Positions 46,192-53,657 of a stretch of DNA of 59,511 nt are shown in pieces. Source of the DNA: Marseilla massiliensis (GTDB lineage Bacteria > Bacteroidota > Bacteroidia > Bacteroidales > Bacteroidaceae). The notes below the pieces were generated by a model. That model saw only the letters and a program-made list of their open reading frames with translations. It was not told the origin of the DNA and did no database searches. Within the stretch, counting starts at the first letter, position 1. Each line of letters starts with the position of its first letter. Position numbers and translations under genes: made by a program. The DNA lies in contig NZ_JACJJG010000010.1 of the NCBI RefSeq assembly GCF_016899855.1, forward strand, positions 1 through 59,511. Direction: 5' to 3'.

Positions 46192-46265
46192 CGGGGTGTA
46201 GCGCAGCCCGGTAGCGCGCCTGGTTTGGGACCAGGTGGTCGCAGGTTCGAATCCTGTCGCCCCGA
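46192..46265 (+). tRNA. tRNA-Pro (anticodon TGG)
   Basis: The 74 bases fold as a cloverleaf: acceptor CGGGGTG with CGCCCCG, anticodon stem CCTGG/CCAGG around the loop TTTGGGA (anticodon TGG at 46226-46228), T loop GGTTCGAATCC and discriminator A. CCA is not encoded. It has its own promoter and a hairpin terminator at 46271-46306. Confidence 0.97.
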
Positions 46266-46270
46266 CAAGT

Positions 46271-46306
46271 AAAGGGATTATACCGACACAAAGGTATAAT
46301 CCCTTT
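46271..46306. terminator. Terminator after tRNA-Pro
   Basis: AAAGGGATTATACC (46271-46284) pairs with GGTATAATCCCTTT (46293-46306) across an 8-base loop, five bases after the end of the tRNA. Confidence 0.85.
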
Positions 46307-46366
46307 GCCTTTTACAGACAACTTGCATCCCACCCAGCACTATATACAACCACATTACCGCACAGC

Positions 46367-47380
46367 ATGAGACAAACAATCTTTATCCTATTCATGATTA
46401 TGGCGACAACGTCAACGGCGCAGACGGAATTCATAAGGGAATGCGGACAACACGCCTTCCCAAAGACGGTGCCGCCAGGCAACTACAGCGGAATAACGCA
46501 CATAGAGAAAAATAGGTACGCTATTGTATCCGACAAATCCGAGAATAACGGTTTCTATGTCTTTTCGATAAACATAGACTCGATATCCGGCGAGATAAAC
46601 GACGCCAGCCTCGAGTCATTCAGGGGAGACTCATGCCGTGGCGGCGACTGCGAAGGAATAGCATATATACCGGAATCTTCGACATTCTTCATAAGCCGTG
46701 AGTCTGACGCAACAATAGCCGAATATGATTCAACTGGAAACACTAACGGAAAAACGCTCGAGATACCCGCAATATACAAAAGTGGCATGGGTAACTACGG
46801 TTTCGAGTCATTGGCCTATGACAGACAGTCCCGACTGTTATGGACCATTAACGAAAGCACACTGCACGGCGACGGACCACAAGCCACGTCTAACAACGGC
46901 GCCGCCAACATATTGAGGCTGCAATCATTCGGCGACGATTTACGTCCGATGGCACAATACGCATACAAAATGGATAAACCCGAGGCACATTCAAAATCAA
47001 GTCAGTATGCAATGGGGGTAAGCGAAGTAGCAACCTTGGACAATGGCCGACTGCTCATACTCGAGCGCGAATTCTTCGTCCCCAAAACTAAACTCGGCGC
47101 CTTCGTACAATGCAAACTGTACGAAATAACACCGTCAAAAGAATACGAAATTCCTCTTGACGGGGAGATTAACCAGCAAACGAAAATATTACCGAAAAGA
47201 CTTATCCATTCATTCAAGACAAAACTGCAACTTTTCAAGAATTCAATAGCCAATTATGAAGGGATGTGCGTCGGCCCGAAATTAAAGGACGGCAGCACTG
47301 TACTGATATTGGTCAGCGACTCGCAAAATCAATATGCAGGCGTGCTAAAGGACTGGTTCAAGACAATCGTCATACGGTAA
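46367..47380 (+). CDS. Exported esterase-like phytase-family protein
   Basis: The 337-residue protein has a signal peptide (RQTIFILFMIMATTSTAQ) and a beta-propeller-like body with GNYSGITHIEKNRYAIVSDK, CEGIAYIPESSTFFISRESD, NYGFESLAYD and NYEGMCVGPKLKDGSTVLIL, the pattern of the esterase-like-activity-of-phytase family. The substrate is unknown. The start at 46367 is preferred because the longer frame upstream runs through the tRNA gene and its terminator. The 3' end overlaps the convergent PP2C-like gene by 11 bases. Confidence 0.85.
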   Translation: MRQTIFILFMIMATTSTAQTEFIRECGQHAFPKTVPPGNYSGITHIEKNRYAIVSDKSENNGFYVFSINIDSISGEINDASLESFRGDSCRGGDCEGIAYIPESSTFFISRESDATIAEYDSTGNTNGKTLEIPAIYKSGMGNYGFESLAYDRQSRLLWTINESTLHGDGPQATSNNGAANILRLQSFGDDLRPMAQYAYKMDKPEAHSKSSQYAMGVSEVATLDNGRLLILEREFFVPKTKLGAFVQCKLYEITPSKEYEIPLDGEINQQTKILPKRLIHSFKTKLQLFKNSIANYEGMCVGPKLKDGSTVLILVSDSQNQYAGVLKDWFKTIVIR

Positions 47381-48182
47381 ACCTTACATAACACCTATCA
47401 TCAAAAGAAGCATTACCGTCCATAAGCCCCTTGGTTGCCTTGAACGTTCCTATGCACAATGGGTCGTCAGCCAACTGCCTGGATAAAGCCATTTCACTAT
47501 CCTCCAATGTCGGCTTAAGGAATGGATAACCGTCACTTGCCAGTATTATCTCGCCGCAATCATCATTGACGTTGATTACTTTCACCTTAGAGGTCGGTAT
47601 TTCAAATCCATCAATGACAGGATAGTCTATATTTTGGTGCATGCAACATTCCTTCAAGTCGTGCATTATAAACCTACGTCCGGGGTCATACGTACATACA
47701 TCCCCAACCTTGAGTCCACCTTTCATGGCCGCTTTAAGGTATCCTGCACGCTTATCCGCAAGCACAGCCTCCTGCGGTTTGGGATTGTCATAGTATGTTC
47801 CTCCAACAATACACTGGCAATCGCCGACCATCCACACCTGCTTATGGCAACATGAATATACCACGGCGCTGGCGGTAAGCCGTTCTACCGGATGTCTTTC
47901 GAGATAATCCAGACTCAGCGCATGCGCCATATATTCGTTACGGACTACAGCGGTTACATTAGCACAGAAATCATCCACACTGATGTCAGCCGGCATTATG
48001 CCGATATACCACCTTATCAGCTCCATACAATACCTGCCATTCGACATTCCGGGACTGATTTCAACAGCTGTCTTGCTTGTACTCCCGTCAATCACGGCGA
48101 CAAAGCTATCGTTTATTGCCAGACCGTCTTCGCATGCCTCCTGACTTTTCTTTCCTACGATGGCCTTCTCTATTATCTTCAT
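47370..48182 (-). CDS. PP2C-like phosphatase-fold protein
   Basis: The 270-residue protein keeps several PP2C landmarks: NDSFVAVIDGSTSKT (metal-ligand Asp-Gly near the start), VWMVGDCQCIVGG, IILASDGYPFL and SFDDRCYVRF at the end, where the last two carry the conserved aspartates. It lacks the usual N-terminal Arg-x-x-Asp order, so it is a divergent member and may or may not be active. Its first 77 bases overlap the end of the ygiQ-like gene on the same strand, in a different frame. Confidence 0.75.
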   Translation of the reverse strand: MKIIEKAIVGKKSQEACEDGLAINDSFVAVIDGSTSKTAVEISPGMSNGRYCMELIRWYIGIMPADISVDDFCANVTAVVRNEYMAHALSLDYLERHPVERLTASAVVYSCCHKQVWMVGDCQCIVGGTYYDNPKPQEAVLADKRAGYLKAAMKGGLKVGDVCTYDPGRRFIMHDLKECCMHQNIDYPVIDGFEIPTSKVKVINVNDDCGEIILASDGYPFLKPTLEDSEMALSRQLADDPLCIGTFKATKGLMDGNASFDDRCYVRFTV

Positions 48183-50037
48183 TGTATACAGATGCTTTTT
48201 TGTGAGTATTGCCGCCTGAATACAAACGGTTGAGTAAGTCTGGCCGACCGATACGCCTCAACTCACGCTCAATGTTACGGCGCTCCTCCGGCTTGTACCA
48301 GAAAAAAAACTGTCGTTGAGCAAGTTTCTCACGCTGAGTCTTGGCCGAATATACAGGTTTCAAGGTATAAGGGTCATATCCGGTATACCATGTCTCAGTA
48401 CTTACTGTCATTGGGGTTGGCGTAAAATCCTGTACCTGTTCGAGGTGGAAATCCAGTCCTTTAGTTATCACGGCAAGTTCAGCCATATCCTCTTCTGTAC
48501 ATCCCGGATGGCTGCTTATAAAGTAAGGTATGATCTGCTGCCTGAGATTTTCCCGGGAATTTATCGCGTCAAATATTTTCTTGAACTCCTCAAACTGGGA
48601 GAACGAGGGCTTACGCATCAGTTTAAGAACATTGTCCGAAGTGTGCTCTGGAGCCACTTTTAGGCGTCCACTCACATGACGGCATATCAGTTCGCGTATA
48701 TATTCCTTTGCAGCCTTGTTACACTTCTCGTCCTTGCTCTTGTACAACAGCAAGTCATAGCGTACGCCACTGCCTATAAAGCTTTTCTTTATTCCCGGCA
48801 AAGCGTCTACAGCCCTATACACATCAAGCAATTTGCCGTGGTCGGTATTGAGGTTCGGGCATATACCTGGATGTATGCACGACGGACGTCTGCACTTTCC
48901 GCAAATAGATTTATCACGTCCTGACATACCGTACATGTTTGCCGACGGCCCCCCAAGGTCGCTGATATACCCCTTGAAGTCAGGCATTTTTATTATGTTC
49001 CTGACTTCCTTCAAAATGCTGTCCTTGCTTCTTGACGTAATAAACTTTCCTTGATGGGCACTTATAGTACAGAAAGCGCACCCACCAAAACATCCACGAT
49101 GTATATTAACCGAGTGTTTTATCATTTCATAAGCAGGTATGCGCTTTCCCTTATATTTAGGGTGTGGCAATCGGGTGTACGGCAAGTCGTATACCGCATC
49201 AATTTCCTCTGTCGTCATGGGAGGATACGGAGGATTTACAACCGCATACACTCCGTCGACCTCCTGTAATATCCGGTGTGCATGCAGCATGTTCGACTCT
49301 TCCTCAATATGCCTGAAATTCTCGGCCTGCGCCTTTTTGTCGCGCAGGCATTCTTCGTGCGAATGCAGCATTATGTCGTCCGGCATAACCCCGCCAGGTA
49401 TATCCTCTTCAGCAGAAAGATACACGGTTTGTGGTATGTCACGTATCTCGCGGATATCCTTACCGACCATCAATTCATGGCAAAGGGCCGCAACAGGCTT
49501 CTCGCCCATGCCATAAATTATCATGTCAGCGCCCGAATCGCACAAGATACATTTCTTTAACTCCTCCTTCCAATAATCATAATGGGTCAACCTGCGCAAC
49601 GATGCTTCGATTCCACCAAGCACAACGGGTACACCAGGAAACAGATTCTTCAATATCCGGCTATATACAATAGTAGGATATTCGGGCCTGCAATCATGGC
49701 GGCCATCCGGACTATAGGCATCCTCCGAACGCAAACGGCGGTTGGCGGTATACTTATTGACCATCGAGTCCATACATCCCGGAGCTATGCCGAAAAACAA
49801 GCGTGGACGGCCAAGCTTCTTGAAATCCCTGAAATCACCGTGCCAATCCGGCTGAGGCACTATCGCTACACGAAGCCCCATTGCCTCGAGGGTCCTCGCT
49901 ATCACGGCCACGCCGAACGACGGATGGTCTACATACGCATCGCCAGAAAACAATATCACGTCAAGCTCGGTCCATCCCCTTAACTCAACCTCCTTCTTTG
50001 TCGTAGGAATCCATGCCGTTTTCGATAACGGCTGCAT
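48106..50037 (-). CDS. YgiQ-family radical SAM protein
   Basis: The 643-residue protein starts at MQPLSKTAWIPTTKKEVELR, matching the usual N-terminus of the family; a longer frame to 50142 would overlap the next gene and adds a glycine-rich non-conserved segment. Landmarks are VILFSGDAYVDHPSFG, FFGIAPGCMDSMVNKY, VVLGGIEASLRRLTHYD, the radical SAM cluster HRGCFGGCAFCTI, a cysteine-rich insert (CGKCRRPSCIHPGICP) and LKVAPEHTSD. The biochemical role of YgiQ is not settled. The C-terminus is basic and disordered-looking. Confidence 0.93.
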   Translation of the reverse strand: MQPLSKTAWIPTTKKEVELRGWTELDVILFSGDAYVDHPSFGVAVIARTLEAMGLRVAIVPQPDWHGDFRDFKKLGRPRLFFGIAPGCMDSMVNKYTANRRLRSEDAYSPDGRHDCRPEYPTIVYSRILKNLFPGVPVVLGGIEASLRRLTHYDYWKEELKKCILCDSGADMIIYGMGEKPVAALCHELMVGKDIREIRDIPQTVYLSAEEDIPGGVMPDDIMLHSHEECLRDKKAQAENFRHIEEESNMLHAHRILQEVDGVYAVVNPPYPPMTTEEIDAVYDLPYTRLPHPKYKGKRIPAYEMIKHSVNIHRGCFGGCAFCTISAHQGKFITSRSKDSILKEVRNIIKMPDFKGYISDLGGPSANMYGMSGRDKSICGKCRRPSCIHPGICPNLNTDHGKLLDVYRAVDALPGIKKSFIGSGVRYDLLLYKSKDEKCNKAAKEYIRELICRHVSGRLKVAPEHTSDNVLKLMRKPSFSQFEEFKKIFDAINSRENLRQQIIPYFISSHPGCTEEDMAELAVITKGLDFHLEQVQDFTPTPMTVSTETWYTGYDPYTLKPVYSAKTQREKLAQRQFFFWYKPEERRNIERELRRIGRPDLLNRLYSGGNTHKKASVYNEDNREGHRRKEKSGGMRRRSGNKR

Positions 50038-50108
50038 GCCATCCCTACCCGCTCCGACACGCGCAGATTGCCCGGTCACTACTCCAGGTCCTTGTATATC
50101 CCTGCTAT

Positions 50109-50426
50109 TCACGCCTCGCAATCCTTGGTCTCGGTGTTCCATTTATCATAAAAGCGCACAAGCTGGTTTAGGCCAAAAGCCTTCATGTTATTGTTGTAAA
50201 TCACGTCAAGGCACAAGTCAAGCAGTTCCTTGTCCGTATCGGTTCCCATTTCCAACATTGACCTTACGTTCAGCTTCAGCTTATCAAGCACCTGTTCGTC
50301 TATTATTCCGTTACTGTCAACAAGATTCTCGAACAACGAATATTTCCTTATCGTATTGAGATGTTCCTCATTTATCGTTATGCTTCTCGTTCCCGAAGCA
50401 TTGGTCTGGATTTTATAAGTCTTCAT
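50109..50426 (-). CDS. Small conserved protein of unknown function
   Basis: The 105-residue protein begins MKTYKIQTNASGTRSITINE and is mostly helical afterwards (NTIRKYSLFENLVDSNGIID, DKELLDLCLDVIYNNNMKAF). No signal peptide or known motif. The ATG at 50426 is preferred because it sits downstream of a full promoter (50516-50546) and begins the well-formed sequence. The ygiQ-like gene follows 71 bases later and may share the transcript. Confidence 0.72.
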   Translation of the reverse strand: MKTYKIQTNASGTRSITINEEHLNTIRKYSLFENLVDSNGIIDEQVLDKLKLNVRSMLEMGTDTDKELLDLCLDVIYNNNMKAFGLNQLVRFYDKWNTETKDCEA

Positions 50427-50515
50427 ACATATATGTTTTTTAAGTTTTACGAACACCATGCTGCAAGCACAAGCGACACTGTGCCGCATAACGGTGTACG
50501 CATTATTTCTGATAG

Positions 50516-50546
50516 CAAAGGTATAATTTTTATTTGAAAGCGCAAA
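50516..50546 (-). promoter_or_regulatory. Bacteroidota promoter for the small protein-ygiQ group
   Basis: On the minus strand TTTG (50543-50546), 19 bases, then TACCTTTG (50516-50523). The leader to the ATG at 50426 would be about 85 bases. Confidence 0.75.
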
Positions 50547-50574
50547 TACATTACATACAAATAATACGCGTGTT

Positions 50575-50660
50575 TCAACGAAAGGCCACCTTTAGCAATG
50601 CCAAAGGCCGTCAACAAGAACACTAAAGGCCGTCTTTGGCATTACCAAAGACGGCCTTTC
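50575..50660. repeat. Cluster of AAAGGCCGTC inverted repeats with terminator stem
   Basis: The segment has three AAAGGCC words and one GACGGCCTTT. The main stem is AAAGGCCGTCTTTGG (50625-50639) with CCAAAGACGGCCTTT (50645-50659), 15 perfect pairs and a 5-base loop. A second pairing, AATGCCAAA (50597-50605) with TTTGGCATT (50635-50643), excludes the first. It lies just after the FAD oxidoreductase gene (minus) and upstream of the promoter at 50516-50546. The rest of the 311-base gap shows nothing coding. Confidence 0.75.
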
Positions 50661-50737
50661 ATAAAACGCTGAATATCAAATAATTGTTGAATGGTACTGT
50701 CGCATGCACATTAACGGCATAGCAACGACTGCAACCA

Positions 50738-52318
50738 TCATTCCATCGAGGCTGTTAGATACTCCTTTACAGCGTCCGCACACCGTTCTCCGTCTATTCC
50801 GGCGGATACTATACCTCCAGCGTATCCCGCTCCTTCACCACATGGGAACAGTCCATGCAGGCGTACATGCTGCAAAGATACCGAATCCCTTAATATCCTC
50901 ACCGGTGAGGACGTCCTCGTCTCTGCAGCAATTAACACGGCTTCATTGGTAAGGAAACCATGGCTTGTCCTGCCGAATACAGCGAAAGCCTGTTGCAGAC
51001 GCTTACCGACTTGCGGCGGCAACCAGAAATGCAGCGGACTGGATATAAGCCCCGGCGCATAAGAACTCTTCGGCAAGTCATAGCTCAAACGCGAACGCGT
51101 AAAGTCGACCATACGCTGTGCCGGGGCAGTCTGCCGCATGTTACCCTGTTGCCAACATGTGCGCTCGATTTCTTCCTGGAAACGCAGCATGCACAGAGGG
51201 TCGTTACCTTCACCGCAAACATCCTCAGGATGTACCTCAACCACCATTCCGCTGTTTGACCAACGAGAACCACGGTTACTCGGACTCATACCGTTGACGA
51301 CTATCTGCGACGGCCCTGTAGCGGCAGGTATCACGAACCCGCCCGGACACATACAAAAAGAATATACACCACGACCGTCAACCTGAGTAACAAAACTGTA
51401 CTCGGCAGCCGGAAGATATCGTCCACGGCCTGTCTTATTGTGGTATTGTATCCTGTCGATAAGCTCGGCCGGATGTTCAAGCCTGACCCCTACAGCCAAG
51501 GCCTTAGCCTCTATCTCAACACCTGACTCGCTGAAGTAACGATATACGTCACGCGCCGAATGCCCGGTAGCAAGGATAACCGGACCTTTAAACTCACGCT
51601 CGGTTCCAGTATTCAGGTCAACGGCCACAATGCCTGCTACAGTGTCGCCATCGCTTAAAAGACGTGTCATCTTAGTCCTGAAATGCACTTCACCGCCACA
51701 CTGCAATATCGTACTACGCATATTCTCTATCACACGCGGCAATTTGTCAGTTCCGATATGCGGATGGGCATCGGCAAGGATTGAAGTTGAAGCCCCATGC
51801 TGGCAAAAGACGTTCAATATTTTATTGATGTTGCCACGCTTCTTGCTTCGGGTATAAAGCTTGCCGTCAGAGTAAGCTCCAGCTCCGCCCTCACCAAAAC
51901 AATAGTTACTTTCAGGGTCAACTTTTTGTGTCTTGGTTATCATTGCCAGGTCTTTTTTCCTTTCCCGGACATCCTTGCCCCGTTCTATAAGTACAGGCTT
52001 CAACCCTAACTCAATAAGCCTCAACGACGCAAACAAGCCTCCAGGACCAGCGCCAACAACTATTACCTGACGCGACGATGACACATCACGATACTCTGTA
52101 TGTTCATATTCGTCGTCCGTAGGCTCCTCGTTTATGTAGACACGTACTTTCAGGTTTACGTAAATCGTTCGTTGACGGGCGTCAATGCTACGCTTCAACA
52201 CTCGCACATGATTAATAGTCCTTGCATCAAGTCCCTTGTCCCTGGACACAAATTCTTTTATAGTAGTTTCGTTTGCTGCTTGTTGTGGCAGTAAACGGAG
52301 CTGATATTCATTAATCAT
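50738..52318 (-). CDS. FAD-dependent oxidoreductase (COG2509-like)
   Basis: The 526-residue protein has an N-terminal domain of about 80 residues, then the FAD Rossmann motif VIVVGAGPGGLFASLRLIE, ESNYCFGEGGAGAYSDGKLY, VILATGHSARDVYRYF, CMCPGGFVIPAA and the C-terminal FAD motif GLFPCGEGAGYAGGIVSAG. This is the architecture of an uncharacterised bacterial dehydrogenase family. The natural substrate is unknown. It ends at the hairpin cluster 50575-50660. Confidence 0.92.
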   Translation of the reverse strand: MINEYQLRLLPQQAANETTIKEFVSRDKGLDARTINHVRVLKRSIDARQRTIYVNLKVRVYINEEPTDDEYEHTEYRDVSSSRQVIVVGAGPGGLFASLRLIELGLKPVLIERGKDVRERKKDLAMITKTQKVDPESNYCFGEGGAGAYSDGKLYTRSKKRGNINKILNVFCQHGASTSILADAHPHIGTDKLPRVIENMRSTILQCGGEVHFRTKMTRLLSDGDTVAGIVAVDLNTGTEREFKGPVILATGHSARDVYRYFSESGVEIEAKALAVGVRLEHPAELIDRIQYHNKTGRGRYLPAAEYSFVTQVDGRGVYSFCMCPGGFVIPAATGPSQIVVNGMSPSNRGSRWSNSGMVVEVHPEDVCGEGNDPLCMLRFQEEIERTCWQQGNMRQTAPAQRMVDFTRSRLSYDLPKSSYAPGLISSPLHFWLPPQVGKRLQQAFAVFGRTSHGFLTNEAVLIAAETRTSSPVRILRDSVSLQHVRLHGLFPCGEGAGYAGGIVSAGIDGERCADAVKEYLTASME

Positions 52319-52352
52319 ATATAAGTATATGAGTATTAATATATTACTTAAT

Positions 52353-53516
52353 TTATTTCAACTTTTTATTAAAGAAATCCAATACACGTTGCTGCGCCTC
52401 TATGCCACATGAATGAGGTATAGGCCAAAGCTCAGTTTCAAGATTTCCTCCGGCATTCTGGCTGTCCCAAACCTCATGCATAATCTTAAAAGCCTTCTTA
52501 ACGCCCGGCACCTTGAACAGCTTGTCTTCAGTACCGCTGATGAACAAAGTCGGCTTAGGACAGGCTATGCTCGCTATATGCGGATAATCAAGATATTGCC
52601 GCAACGCCGGTATGCAATTAGCAAATCCACCTGATTCTTTGCGTCCGTACTTCCATGTCATCTGAACATCAGTGGTTATCATCCAACAAACAGCCGCGCA
52701 AGCCGATATCTTATCAGACAAGGCTGATAACATCCATGCGCGATATGCCCCCATTGAACATCCAGCACATCCTATCCTTTTGGGGTCTACCTCCGGCAAA
52801 GTCGCAAGAAAATCTGTTGAAGCAATATCATCGTAAGTCATAAAGGCGCTTAGATTGCGTCCATACATCATCATATTTCCGGCAATTATGTCATACTTAC
52901 TGCGGTCTACGCCCTCTGCCCTGCCGCGTTCGCCCCACATAGGCGCATCCGTTGAAAAGACTACATAACCGTTTTTGGCAAGGTAATCGCCGAAATATTG
53001 GCCTCCATAAAGATTGTCAACCCACTTATCAGCATCATCCAAAACAAGCGAATCATCATCAAAAGGACGAATCATTTTCTCCTTGCCTATATACAGATGG
53101 GCGCCGTGGTCATGCAACAAGTTTACAGCAGGGAACGGTCCTTCTCCATCTGGAATCAACACATAAGCCCTCACACGGTAAAAGTCCGAAAGATTAAACT
53201 CCAATTTACGGGCCGTATACCCCTCGCGTTTCTCCTCTCCAATTACCTTAACGTCATAGCTCTTTGCCTCAGGAGGCGGTGTCATCATGCATTCAAAAAC
53301 TTTCCTGCGGGCGGCAGACTTCCATTCAATAAAATCCTTTATATCGCTATTTCCCCACGCTAAAGGATAAGTAAGCTGTCCAAGCAACTTGTCTGCATAG
53401 ACGGGAAAATCTTTATAAAACTCATACTTGTCCCGTTTTTGGGCCATTGCGTCCATGCAAATCAAGCACGACAAAAGAACAAAAACAACTTGGTGTTTAG
53501 CTTTAATTTGTAACAT
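52353..53516 (-). CDS. Exported alpha/beta hydrolase (dienelactone hydrolase / Abhydrolase_7-like)
   Basis: The 387-residue protein has a signal peptide (HQVVFVLLSCLICMDAMAQ) and an alpha/beta hydrolase fold with VNLLHDHGAH (oxyanion region), the nucleophile elbow GCAGCSMGAYR (serine in Gly-Cys-Ser-Met-Gly), FISGTEDKLF with the acid and WPIPHSCGIEAQQ with the histidine. The layout resembles exported acetyl-esterase-like hydrolases of Bacteroidota that trim plant polysaccharides, but the substrate is not known. A -7-like TAATTTTG lies upstream on the minus strand (53534-53541). Confidence 0.88.
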   Translation of the reverse strand: MLQIKAKHQVVFVLLSCLICMDAMAQKRDKYEFYKDFPVYADKLLGQLTYPLAWGNSDIKDFIEWKSAARRKVFECMMTPPPEAKSYDVKVIGEEKREGYTARKLEFNLSDFYRVRAYVLIPDGEGPFPAVNLLHDHGAHLYIGKEKMIRPFDDDSLVLDDADKWVDNLYGGQYFGDYLAKNGYVVFSTDAPMWGERGRAEGVDRSKYDIIAGNMMMYGRNLSAFMTYDDIASTDFLATLPEVDPKRIGCAGCSMGAYRAWMLSALSDKISACAAVCWMITTDVQMTWKYGRKESGGFANCIPALRQYLDYPHIASIACPKPTLFISGTEDKLFKVPGVKKAFKIMHEVWDSQNAGGNLETELWPIPHSCGIEAQQRVLDFFNKKLK

Positions 53517-53562
53517 AATCAGGTATTTTGGTGCAAAATTAGCAATTTAATACGGAAAAATA

Positions 53563-53592
53563 TTGTCATAAAGAGAAATCTTACTAAATTTG
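53563..53592 (+). promoter_or_regulatory. Bacteroidota promoter for the threonine operon
   Basis: TTG (53563-53565), 19 bases, then TAAATTTG (53585-53592). The leader of about 60 bases contains a small hairpin AGCCCTG (53615-53621) / CAGGGCT (53629-53635). No leader peptide is seen. Confidence 0.72.
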
Positions 53593-53657
53593 TCAGCAAT
53601 TTTAACAGAGGACAAGCCCTGTTTGTCTCAGGGCTCTCAACTAATTCAATCAAATCA

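Noticed and set aside
45984..46333. Minus-strand frames across the tRNA-Pro gene (SGRQDSNLRPPGPKPG-type peptide)
   Set aside because: This peptide is simply the antisense translation of a proline tRNA and is a well-known false gene family in databases.
46235..46366. N-terminal extension of the phytase-like protein
   Set aside because: It would run through the tRNA and its terminator hairpin; the ATG at 46367 gives a clean signal peptide.
53593..53657. Threonine/isoleucine leader-peptide attenuator before thrA
   Set aside because: No short frame rich in Thr or Ile and no T-rich terminator stem was found; only a 7-bp hairpin is present.
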